NCBI GenBank assembly: GCA_036502625.1 | Contig: DASXYG010000016.1 | Coordinates: forward strand, 1-64,000 | DNA from: DASXYG01 sp036502625 | GTDB lineage: Bacteria > Actinomycetota > Actinomycetes > Streptosporangiales > Streptosporangiaceae | Direction: 5' to 3' | DNA: 64,000 nucleotides | In this document: positions 19,777 to 27,155 of the stretch, piece by piece | Layout of the letters: the number at the start of each line of letters is the position of its first letter | Position numbering within the stretch: position 1 is the stretch's first letter | The notes under the pieces: model-generated | What the model was told of the DNA's origin: nothing | The model's database searches: none | The model's input: only the letters and a program-made list of their open reading frames with translations | Position numbers and translations under genes: made by a program

Positions 19777-20120
19777 CCGAGACCGCAGCAGTGGGCGCGG
19801 CCGCGCCCGTGACCGTGACCGACGCCGACTTCGAGGCGCGTGTGCTGCGCGCCGAAGGCCCGGTGCTGGTGGAGTTCTGGGCCACCTGGTGCCCGCCGTG
19901 CCGCCAGCTCGCGCCGGTGCTCGACGAGCTCGCCGCGGAGTACGCCGGGCGGCTCACCGTCGCGAAGGTCGACATGGACGTGAGCCCGCGCACCGCCCTG
20001 GCGTACGGCGTGATGGCCGCGCCGACGATGCTGCTCTTCCGCGACGGCGCCGTCGTCCACCAGGCGGTCGGCGCGATGCCGAAGCGGCGCATCGCCCGCG
20101 ACCTGGAGGGCCACCTCTGA
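19773..20120 (+). CDS. Thioredoxin
   Basis: A 115-residue thioredoxin fold with the active site FWATWCPPCRQLAPVL and the cis-Pro loop MAAPTMLLF. The site is WCPPC rather than the usual WCGPC, which in other thioredoxin-like proteins changes redox potential. It has no signal peptide, so it is cytoplasmic. ATG 19773 lies in an ATGA overlap with the MerR gene and has AGGA upstream, so both genes should be made together, probably under redox-responsive MerR control. Confidence 0.92.
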   Translation: MTETAAVGAAAPVTVTDADFEARVLRAEGPVLVEFWATWCPPCRQLAPVLDELAAEYAGRLTVAKVDMDVSPRTALAYGVMAAPTMLLFRDGAVVHQAVGAMPKRRIARDLEGHL

Positions 20121-20236
20121 CGTCCGCCCCGGGCCGTACGGCCGGGCCACTCGGCGGAGCGGACCCGGCCACCTGAGGGATGTCCCGCACCCTTTCCCGC
20201 GTGATCATTGGTGCGTCGCGGGGAAGGGAACGGCGC

Positions 20237-20911
20237 ATGGGCTTCGTGGGGCACGCGCTCGGCTGGGTCACGACCTTGCCGAGCGCGCTGATATACGCGG
20301 TCGTCGCCGTCGCGCTCGCCGCCGAAACGGGCCTGCTCGTCGGCGTGCTGCTGCCCGCCGAGCCCCTGCTCCTGCTGGTCGGCTACCTGGTCTCCACCGG
20401 CCGCCTCAGCCTGGTCACGGCCATCCTGGTGACGACCGCCGCTGCCCTCGCCGGCGACTGGCTGGCCTACCTCGCGGGCCGCAGGCTCGGCCCCCGGCTC
20501 GACTCCGGGCGCCTGGGCCGCGTGGTCGGCCCCCACCGGTGGTCCAGCGCCGGCCGCCTGTTCGCCCGCCACGGCGGCTTCGCGGTGACCGCCGGCCGCT
20601 GCACGGCCTTCGTCCGTACGCTCACGCCCCGCATGGCCGGCGCGGTCCGGCTGCGGCCGGTGCGCTTCGCGGTCTGGGACCTCATGGCCGTGGCCGTGTG
20701 GGTGCCGGGCTCGGTGCTCGCCGGCGACCTGGCGGGCGCGTCGTACGCCCGGCTGGCCGACCGGGTCTCCCACGCCACCCTGGGCGTGCTCGCCGCGGTG
20801 GCCGCCGTTGCGGTGGTCGCGTTCCTGGTGCTCCGCCATCGCCGCCGCCGGGCCTCCGCGCTGCCGGTGGCCGAGGAGCCGCCCGTCCCGGTGGAGGCGC
20901 CGGTGCGATGA
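20237..20911 (+). CDS. DedA family membrane protein
   Basis: A 224-residue protein with about five hydrophobic segments. The conserved DedA/VTT block is present: AGDWLAYLAGRRLGPRL, then GRCTAFVRTLTPRMAGAVRL with the paired Arg residues and WDLMAVAVWVPG. DedA proteins are linked to membrane-potential balance and undecaprenyl or lipid flipping. ATG 20237 follows GGGAAGGGAA; GTG/ATG options upstream lack this. It is convergent with the response regulator gene (6-bp gap). Confidence 0.85.
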   Translation: MGFVGHALGWVTTLPSALIYAVVAVALAAETGLLVGVLLPAEPLLLLVGYLVSTGRLSLVTAILVTTAAALAGDWLAYLAGRRLGPRLDSGRLGRVVGPHRWSSAGRLFARHGGFAVTAGRCTAFVRTLTPRMAGAVRLRPVRFAVWDLMAVAVWVPGSVLAGDLAGASYARLADRVSHATLGVLAAVAAVAVVAFLVLRHRRRRASALPVAEEPPVPVEAPVR

Positions 20912-20917
20912 GCGGCG

Positions 20918-21592
20918 CTAGGTGTCGTAGCCGGTCGCCGGGACCATGCCGGCCTGCGCGGCGAAGACGGCGAGCTGCACCCGGTTCGCGCAGCCCGTCT
21001 TCGCCATCAGGCTCGCGATGTGGGTCTTCACCGTGGTCACGCCCATGTGGAGGCGCTCGCTGATCTCCGCGTTGGACAACCCGGCGCCGACCTGCTCCAG
21101 CACCTCGCGTTCCCGGGTGGTCAGCTCCACCTCGGGGGTGGCCGGCCGCGCCGGCCGCTTCCCCGCGTTCTGGCCGCTCACGGCCTTGTCGACCAGGCGG
21201 CGGAGCACGCGGGGGGTGAACGGGGTCTCGCCGGCGTGGGCGCGGCGTATCGCGTCGAGCAGGCGCTCGGGCGACATGTCCTTCGCGAGGAAGCCGCAGG
21301 CGCCGGCGGCGAGCGCGGGGTAGAGGTGGTCGTCGTCGTCGAACGTGGTGAGCACGACGACCCGGGCGGACGGAATGCGGTCGGTGATGCGCTGGGTGGC
21401 CACGATTCCGTCGACCCGGGGCATGCGGAGGTCCATCAGCACGACGTCGGGCGCCTGGCTCTCGGCGAGCAGCACCGCCTCGTGGCCGTCTTCGGCCTCG
21501 CCGACCACCTCGAGGTCGTCGGCGGAGTCGCAGAGCATGCGCAGCCCGGCGCGGACGAGCTGCTGGTCGTCGACCAGGAGGACGCGGATCAT
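20918..21592 (-). CDS. NarL/LuxR-type response regulator
   Basis: A 224-residue regulator. The receiver has the acidic pocket LLVDDQQ, phospho-acceptor Asp54 in VVLMDLRMP, the Thr switch in VVLTTFD and Lys near 106 in GFLAKDMS. The C-terminal LuxR helix-turn-helix is LTTREREVLEQVGAGLSNAEISERLH. It overlaps the histidine kinase gene by 4 bp, forming a two-component pair transcribed kinase first. Target genes and signal are unknown. Confidence 0.94.
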   Translation of the reverse strand: MIRVLLVDDQQLVRAGLRMLCDSADDLEVVGEAEDGHEAVLLAESQAPDVVLMDLRMPRVDGIVATQRITDRIPSARVVVLTTFDDDDHLYPALAAGACGFLAKDMSPERLLDAIRRAHAGETPFTPRVLRRLVDKAVSGQNAGKRPARPATPEVELTTREREVLEQVGAGLSNAEISERLHMGVTTVKTHIASLMAKTGCANRVQLAVFAAQAGMVPATGYDT

Positions 21593-22791
21593 GCCGCACC
21601 CACCGGGTCGCCGTCGGCCGACGCGGGGAGCTCGGCCGACACCCGCCAGCCGTGGTCGCCGGGGCCGGCCGCGAACCGGCCGCCGACCAGCTCGACGCGC
21701 TCGCGCATGCCCGCGAGGCCGTGCCCCGCGCCGTCGCCGCCCCGGTGGTGGCTCTCGGCCACCCCGTCGTCGATCACCTCGACCCGGACCTCCCCGGTGG
21801 TACCTCGCTGGATGATCAGATCCGCCCGCGTCGCGCCCGAGGCGTGGCGCAGGGCGTTGGTGAGGCCCTCCTGGCTGAGCCGCAGCACGGCCAGGCGACG
21901 CACCGTGTCCAATTGTGCGACATCCGGATCCATGTTGACGACCACGGACAGGCCCGACTGCCGGATGCGCTCCACGATCTCGTCGATGCAGGCGCGCAGG
22001 TCGGCGCCGTCGATCAGCGGCGCGCCCGGCCCTTCGTCGACCCGCTCGGGGTCGCGGAGCACGCTCACGAGCTGCCGGAGGTCGCCGAGGGCGGCGCTGG
22101 CGTCGGTGTGGACGTCGTCGAGGACGGCGACGACCCGGGGGTCGGACTCCGGGGCCACATGGCGGGCCACGCCGGTGCGCAGCACGATCGACGACAGGTG
22201 GTGGGCCACGAGGTCGTGCAGCTCGCGGGCGATGGCGGTGCGCTCCTCGGCGCGGATCGCGCGGGTCTCCGAGGCGCGCCGCAGCTCCGCTTCGTGCGCC
22301 CGCGCCTCCGCTTCGTCAATGCGCGCCCGTACGCTGCGGATCAGGGCGCCCACCAGGATGGACCCGCCGATGACGATGCCCATGCGGGCGATCAGCGGCA
22401 GCGGCGCGAACCCGGTCGACTGGCTGACGATCAGCATGATCACGAGGTCGGCGAGGACGATGCCGAACACGATCAGCCGCCCATTGAGCCGGGCGATGAC
22501 CTCCACAAGCGCGACCAGCACCAGCGGCGTCACCACGCCGATCGCCGTCGCGCCCGGGTCGAGCCTGAGGTAGAGCAGGATCACCGACTGCGCGATGAGC
22601 ACCTCGAACGGCCAGCGCCCGCCGAACAGCGAGATCGTCGCGCAGGCCAGGGCGATGACCCACTCGCGCGCGGTGACCACGACGCCGGGCGGGCCGAGGA
22701 TCAGCGTCGCCACGGCATACGGGTACACGAGCAGGCGCAGCAGCAACAGCCTGCGCTCGCGCACGCGCGGAACCAGGGAGCGGATCGTCAT
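21589..22791 (-). CDS. Sensor histidine kinase, HisKA_3 (NarL-partner) type
   Basis: A 400-residue kinase. About six N-terminal membrane helices (residues 15-165) have no large external domain, as in DesK-like sensors. Then come the dimer-phosphorylation helix AIRAEERTAIARELHDLVAHH with the phospho-His, and an ATPase domain with LSQEGLTNALRHA (N box) and GAGHGLAGMRERVELVGGRF (G box). I start at ATG 22791 (MTIRSLVPRVRE); the open frame upstream to 23370 is antisense shadow of the next gene. Phosphorylates the overlapping response regulator. Confidence 0.93.
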   Translation of the reverse strand: MTIRSLVPRVRERRLLLLRLLVYPYAVATLILGPPGVVVTAREWVIALACATISLFGGRWPFEVLIAQSVILLYLRLDPGATAIGVVTPLVLVALVEVIARLNGRLIVFGIVLADLVIMLIVSQSTGFAPLPLIARMGIVIGGSILVGALIRSVRARIDEAEARAHEAELRRASETRAIRAEERTAIARELHDLVAHHLSSIVLRTGVARHVAPESDPRVVAVLDDVHTDASAALGDLRQLVSVLRDPERVDEGPGAPLIDGADLRACIDEIVERIRQSGLSVVVNMDPDVAQLDTVRRLAVLRLSQEGLTNALRHASGATRADLIIQRGTTGEVRVEVIDDGVAESHHRGGDGAGHGLAGMRERVELVGGRFAAGPGDHGWRVSAELPASADGDPVGAA

Positions 22792-22909
22792 GGGCAGACC
22801 GTACGACCTGGTGACCGGGGCCGGTGTCCTCCGGCCGGCCGTTTCATCTCCTGCTTCGGGCCGGGCAATCCGGCCACCAAGACGAGGCGCCGACCCTGGG
22901 GCCGCTGGC

Positions 22910-23518
22910 ATGATCGGGCGAATGATCGCTACGACAGGCGGATTCCGTACGTTCATGAGCACGGCCCTGCGCAGACCAGGAACGGTCGGCGCCGTGGCCC
23001 CGAGCTCGGCCGGCCTGTCCGAGCTGCTGGCCACGGTGGTGCCGTCCAACACGGCCCGCGCGGTCGTCGAGCTCGGGCCGGGCACCGGCGCGGTGAGCGA
23101 CGCGATCGAGCGGCGCCTCCCCGAGGCGGCGCGCCACGTGGCCGTCGAGGTCGACGAGCAGATGGCCGGCCACCTGCGCGCCACCCGGCCGCGCATGGAG
23201 GTGCTCACCGGCGACGCGGTCGACCTGGCCAAGCTGCTCGCCGGCGCCGGCCTGACCGAGGCCGACGCCGTGGTCAGCGGCCTGCCGTGGGCGCTGTTCC
23301 CGGCCGAGAACCAGCGCCGCATCCTCGGCCAGATCGCCGGCGTGCTCTCCCCGAGCGGCGCCTTCACCACCTTCGGCTACCTGCACGCCCGTCCGATGGG
23401 CTCGGCGCGCCGGTTCCGCAGCCTGCTCCGCGAAACGTTCGACGAGGTGATCATCAGCAGCGTGGTCTGGCGCAACGTACCGCCCGCGTGGGTCTACGTG
23501 TGCCGGCGCCCGCGCTGA
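22910..23518 (+). CDS. SAM-dependent methyltransferase, phospholipid N-methyltransferase-like
   Basis: A 202-residue class I methyltransferase: VVELGPGTGAVSDAIERRLP is the SAM loop, HVAVEVDEQMAGHLRATRP the second strand with the ribose-binding acid, then AVVSGLPWALFP in the NPPF position. It resembles PmtA-type phospholipid and KsgA-like methyltransferases. ATG 22922 is an alternative start. Which lipid or RNA is methylated is not certain. It is divergent from the histidine kinase, and mnmA follows after 19 bp with its own promoter-like sequence. Confidence 0.8.
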   Translation: MIGRMIATTGGFRTFMSTALRRPGTVGAVAPSSAGLSELLATVVPSNTARAVVELGPGTGAVSDAIERRLPEAARHVAVEVDEQMAGHLRATRPRMEVLTGDAVDLAKLLAGAGLTEADAVVSGLPWALFPAENQRRILGQIAGVLSPSGAFTTFGYLHARPMGSARRFRSLLRETFDEVIISSVVWRNVPPAWVYVCRRPR

Positions 23519-23537
23519 ACCGCATATTCTGGACGGG

Positions 23538-24629
23538 ATGACTCTTCGCGTGCTCGCCGCCATGTCCGGCGGCGTCGATTCCGCGGTGGCCGCCGCGCGC
23601 GCCGCCGAGGCCGGTCATGACGTCACCGGCGTGCATCTCGCGCTGTCCGCCAACCCGCAGTCCTACCGCACCGGCGCCCGCGGGTGCTGCACGCTCGAAG
23701 ACTCGCGCGACGCCCGCCGCGCCGCCGACGTGATCGGCATCCCCTTCTACGTGTGGGACATGGCGGAGGCCTTCGAGCGCGACGTCGTCAGCGACTTCGT
23801 CGCGGAGTACGCCGCGGGCCGCACCCCCAACCCGTGCCTGCGCTGCAACGAGAAGATCAAGTTCGCGGCCGTGCTCGACCGCGCCGTCGCGCTCGGGTTC
23901 GACGCCGTGTGCACCGGCCACCACGCCCGCCTGGTCGACGGCGCCCTGCGCCGCAGCGTCGACCCCGCGAAGGACCAGTCGTACGTCCTCGGCGTGCTCA
24001 CCGCCGAGCAGACGGCGCGCGCCATGTTCCCCCTCGGCGGCTCCACGAAGGACGACGTGCGCGCCGAGGCGCGCCGCCGCGGCCTCCAGGTCGCCGACAA
24101 GCCCGACAGCCACGACGTCTGCTTCATCGCCGACGGCGACACCCGCGCCTTCCTGACCGACCGCCTCGGCGGCGCGCGCCCCGGCGAGATCGTCGACACC
24201 GACGGCCAGGTCGTCGGCGAGCACGACGGCGCGTTCGGCTACACCGTGGGCCAGCGCCGCGGCCTCCGCATCGGCACCCCCGCGCCCGACGGCAAGCCCC
24301 GCTACGTACTCGACATCGAGCCGGTCGACAACCGCGTCACCGTCGGCACGGCCGAGCAGCTCGCGGTCACCGAGATCACCGGCATCCGCCCGGTCTGGAC
24401 CGGCCCCGCGCCCGGCGGCGCGTTCACCGGCACCGTCCAGCTCCGCGCGCACGGCGAGGTGCACCCCTGCACCACCGAGATCACCGGCGACGGCGTGCGC
24501 ATCCACCTCGCCGAGCCCGCCCGCGGCGTCGCGCGCGGCCAGGCGGCGGTCTTCTACGACGGCGACCGCGTCGTCGGCTCGGCCACCATCGCCGAGACCG
24601 TCAGGGCGGCCGCCCCCGCCCCCGCCTGA
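23538..24629 (+). CDS. mnmA: tRNA-specific 2-thiouridylase
   Basis: A 363-residue MnmA/TrmU. The ATP pyrophosphatase loop is AAMSGGVDSAVAAAR, the first catalytic Cys lies in TPNPCLRCNEKIKF, KDQSYVLG follows, and the second Cys is in SHDVCFIADGD. A C-terminal beta domain binds tRNA. It makes s2U at position 34 of Glu, Gln and Lys tRNAs, using sulfur likely from the cysteine desulfurase encoded 6 kb upstream. TATTCT at 23525 with 7 nt to the ATG suggests leaderless expression. Confidence 0.96.
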   Translation: MTLRVLAAMSGGVDSAVAAARAAEAGHDVTGVHLALSANPQSYRTGARGCCTLEDSRDARRAADVIGIPFYVWDMAEAFERDVVSDFVAEYAAGRTPNPCLRCNEKIKFAAVLDRAVALGFDAVCTGHHARLVDGALRRSVDPAKDQSYVLGVLTAEQTARAMFPLGGSTKDDVRAEARRRGLQVADKPDSHDVCFIADGDTRAFLTDRLGGARPGEIVDTDGQVVGEHDGAFGYTVGQRRGLRIGTPAPDGKPRYVLDIEPVDNRVTVGTAEQLAVTEITGIRPVWTGPAPGGAFTGTVQLRAHGEVHPCTTEITGDGVRIHLAEPARGVARGQAAVFYDGDRVVGSATIAETVRAAAPAPA

Positions 24630-24673
24630 CCTCGAACGCGACAAGCCGTCGCAACGATCACCGAACGCACAAA

Positions 24674-24692
24674 TCAGGTTAGGCTTCCCTTC
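24674..24692. promoter_or_regulatory. DtxR/IdeR-like iron box
   Basis: TCAGGTTAGGCTTCCCTTC matches the IdeR/DtxR consensus (TTAGGTTAGGCTAACCTAA) at 14 of 19 positions, with a stronger left half. TAGGCT within it could be the -10 of the next gene. If bound by an iron-dependent repressor it would couple the downstream membrane protein to iron. Inferred from sequence only. Confidence 0.4.
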
Positions 24693-24725
24693 GTCGGCAC
24701 GGGGGTGCGCGGCGGAAGGGGTGCG

Positions 24726-25214
24726 ATGGGCGGCTACGGGTTCCTCGCGGGGCTGCCGTTCTGGCAGGTGTACCTCGCCCTCCTCGGCATCATCCTGGTC
24801 CGCGCCCAGGCGACGTACTGGATCGGCCGCGCGATCGGCGCCGGCGTCCAGCGCAGCGGCTTCGCGCAGCGCCTCGGCGCCCGGCTCGCCCGCGCGGAAC
24901 GCCTGGTCGGCAGGTACGGCCCGCCCGCCGTGACCGTCTCGTTCCTCACGGTCGGCCTCCAGACGGCGGTGAACCTGGTCGCCGGCGCCATGCGGATGCG
25001 CTTCCCCCGCTACCTCGTCGCCATGGTCGTCGGCAGCCTCGTCTGGGCGCTGCTCTACAGCCTCGGCGGCCTCGCGATCATCGCCACCTGGTGGGACCTC
25101 TTCACCCGCTCGCCCGCCCTGGCCGTCGCGGTCGCCGTTATCGTCGTAGGTGCCGTCGCCGCCGCCGTCATCTGGCGCCGCGCCCGGCGCCAACCACGTC
25201 CGGAGGATGTATGA
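24726..25214 (+). CDS. Small membrane protein, VTT/DedA-related
   Basis: A 162-residue protein with about three to four hydrophobic segments. The order ILVRAQATYWIGRAIGAG, RYGPPAVTVSFLTVGLQTAVNLVAGAM and MVVGSLVWALLYSLGG echoes the VTT/DedA core (aromatic-rich helix, re-entrant loop, GS-W ending), but it is shorter than most DedA proteins. ATG 24726 follows GGAAGGGG. The stop overlaps the start of the F420-type oxidoreductase (ATGA). The iron-box-like site upstream may regulate both. Confidence 0.65.
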   Translation: MGGYGFLAGLPFWQVYLALLGIILVRAQATYWIGRAIGAGVQRSGFAQRLGARLARAERLVGRYGPPAVTVSFLTVGLQTAVNLVAGAMRMRFPRYLVAMVVGSLVWALLYSLGGLAIIATWWDLFTRSPALAVAVAVIVVGAVAAAVIWRRARRQPRPEDV

Positions 25215-26038
25215 AGTTCGGGATCTCGACGTTCGTGACGGATGAGGGCATCGGGCCCGCCGACCTCGGCCGGGCCGTCGAGGAGCGGGGCTTCGACTCG
25301 CTGTTCATCGCCGAGCACACCCACATCCCGGTCGCGCGCGACACCCCGTACCCCGGCGGCGGCGACCTGCCGCGCATCTACTTCCGTACGCTCGACCCCT
25401 TCATGGCGCTCACCGCCGCGGCCGTGGCCACCGACGGCATCCTGCTCGGCACCGGCATCGCGCTGGTCACCGAGCGCGACCCGATCCACACGGCCAAGGA
25501 GGTCGCGACCCTCGACCTCGTCTCCGGCGGCCGCGCGGCGTTCGGCGTCGGCGCGGGCTGGAACCGCGAGGAGATGCGGAACCACGGCACCGACCCGTCC
25601 ACGCGCGGCGCGCTGATGAACGAGCGGCTGCGCGCCATGAAGGAGATCTGGACGAAGGACGAGGCCGAGTTCCACGGCACGTACGTCGACTTCGACCCGA
25701 TCTCCTCCTGGCCGAAACCGGTCCAGCGCCCGCACCCGCCGATCTACGTCGGCGGCAACAGCCCCGGCGCGCTGGCCAGGGTCGCGGAGCTCGGCGACGC
25801 CTGGATGCCCAACGCCGCGCGCGCCGACGACATGGCGAAGGGCATCGCTGACATGCGCGAGCGCGCCGGCCGCGACGTCCCGGTCACGACGTACGCGACC
25901 CGCCGCAAGCCGGAGATCATCGAGGCGTACGAGAAGCTCGGCGTCGAGCGCGTGCTGCTCTACCTCCCGACCGTCCCGCGCGACGAGTCGCTGGCCCGCC
26001 TCGACGAGCTCGCCGAGACCCTGCGCGCGTTCGCGTAG
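25211..26038 (+). CDS. LLM class F420-dependent oxidoreductase
   Basis: A 275-residue luciferase-like protein: KFGISTFVTDEGIGPADLGR, FDSLFIAEHTHIPV, LLGTGIALVTERDPI, VSGGRAAFGVGAGWNREEM and PVQRPHPPIYVGG. This is the TIGR03619-type F420-dependent group common in actinobacteria; the substrate is unknown. ATG 25211 overlaps the upstream stop by 4 nt and has GGAGG in front, so it is probably co-expressed with the small membrane protein. Confidence 0.9.
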   Translation: MKFGISTFVTDEGIGPADLGRAVEERGFDSLFIAEHTHIPVARDTPYPGGGDLPRIYFRTLDPFMALTAAAVATDGILLGTGIALVTERDPIHTAKEVATLDLVSGGRAAFGVGAGWNREEMRNHGTDPSTRGALMNERLRAMKEIWTKDEAEFHGTYVDFDPISSWPKPVQRPHPPIYVGGNSPGALARVAELGDAWMPNAARADDMAKGIADMRERAGRDVPVTTYATRRKPEIIEAYEKLGVERVLLYLPTVPRDESLARLDELAETLRAFA

Positions 26039-26073
26039 TCCGGCCCGGCCGCGCCTGGCCATATGCTTCCGGC

Positions 26074-27087
26074 GTGGCTGAGCTGGAGTATCCATGGGCG
26101 CCCGGCAGTGCGACCGGCATCGGTTCGTACCCCGGCGACGACCCCGACGAGGCGCTGCGGGTCGTCCTCGGCGAGCTGCCCGACCTCCCGCACCTCCCCG
26201 AGCTGCCAGGACGCGGCCCGGGCGCCGACCTCGTCGGTCGCGCCGCGACGCTCCTGGTCGACCTCCCCGTGCACCTCCAGCCCACCGGCTGGCGGCTCAC
26301 CGACGCGCCGGGCCGCGACCTGCGCCGCGGCCGCGACCTCCTGAGCCGCGACCTCGACGCGCTCGAAGAACACGCGGCTACGTACACCGGCCCGCTGAAG
26401 GTGCAGGCCGCCGGGGTGTGGACGCTCGCGGCCACCATCGAGCTGCGCAACGGCGAGCGCGTCCTCACCGACCCCGGCGCCGTACGCGACCTCGCCGGGT
26501 CCTACACCGAGGGCCTGGCCGCCCACCTCGCGCGGGTGCGCGCCCGCGTTCCGGGCGCGCGCGTGGTCGTGCAGCTCGACGAGCCCTCGCTGCCCGGCGT
26601 GCTCGCCGGCCGGGTGCCGACCGCGAGCGGCCTGAACCGCATCCGGCCGGTCGAGGAGCCGGACGCCGAGGAGGTCCTCGCGGGCCTGTTCGCGTCGCTC
26701 GCCGACGCGTACCCGATCGTGCACTGCTGCGCCGCCGACGTGCCGTACGACCTGCTGCGCCGCGCCGGCGCGCGCGGCCTGTCGATCGACATGGCCCGCA
26801 CGACCACGGCCGACGACGACCACATCGGGGAGGCGGTCGACGCCGGGCTCGGGCTGCTGCTCGGCGTCGTGCCCGGCACCGACCACGGTTTGTCGGACCC
26901 CCCGGGTACCGTCGCAGGCGTACGTGAGCTGTGGCGGCGGCTCGGGTTCCCGCCCGGTGACCTGGCGCGGCAGGTGGTGGCCACCCCCGCGTGCGGCCTC
27001 GCCGGCGCGTCCCCGGCGTACGCACGCGCCGCGCTGCGCGCCTGCCGCGAGGGCGGGCGCGTCCTGCGCGACGCGCCGGAGGCCTGA
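26074..27087 (+). CDS. Cobalamin-independent methionine synthase-like protein (MetE C-terminal domain)
   Basis: A 337-residue single-domain MetE/UROD-fold protein, less than half of full MetE. Metal-ligand positions can be seen: PIVHCCAAD (His and Cys) and VVATPACGLAGAS (Cys). It lacks the N-terminal MetE half, so it likely uses another methyl donor or acts with a partner protein; this class is common in actinobacteria near ligA. TATGCT at 26062 lies 6 nt before GTG 26074, pointing to a leaderless mRNA. Confidence 0.85.
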   Translation: MAELEYPWAPGSATGIGSYPGDDPDEALRVVLGELPDLPHLPELPGRGPGADLVGRAATLLVDLPVHLQPTGWRLTDAPGRDLRRGRDLLSRDLDALEEHAATYTGPLKVQAAGVWTLAATIELRNGERVLTDPGAVRDLAGSYTEGLAAHLARVRARVPGARVVVQLDEPSLPGVLAGRVPTASGLNRIRPVEEPDAEEVLAGLFASLADAYPIVHCCAADVPYDLLRRAGARGLSIDMARTTTADDDHIGEAVDAGLGLLLGVVPGTDHGLSDPPGTVAGVRELWRRLGFPPGDLARQVVATPACGLAGASPAYARAALRACREGGRVLRDAPEA

Positions 27088-27155
27088 GCAGGGGCGGCGG
27101 TGAGGCGCGCCGCGAATAAGGTGGCGGCTGATTGGCGGCGAGGAAGGAACACGAC

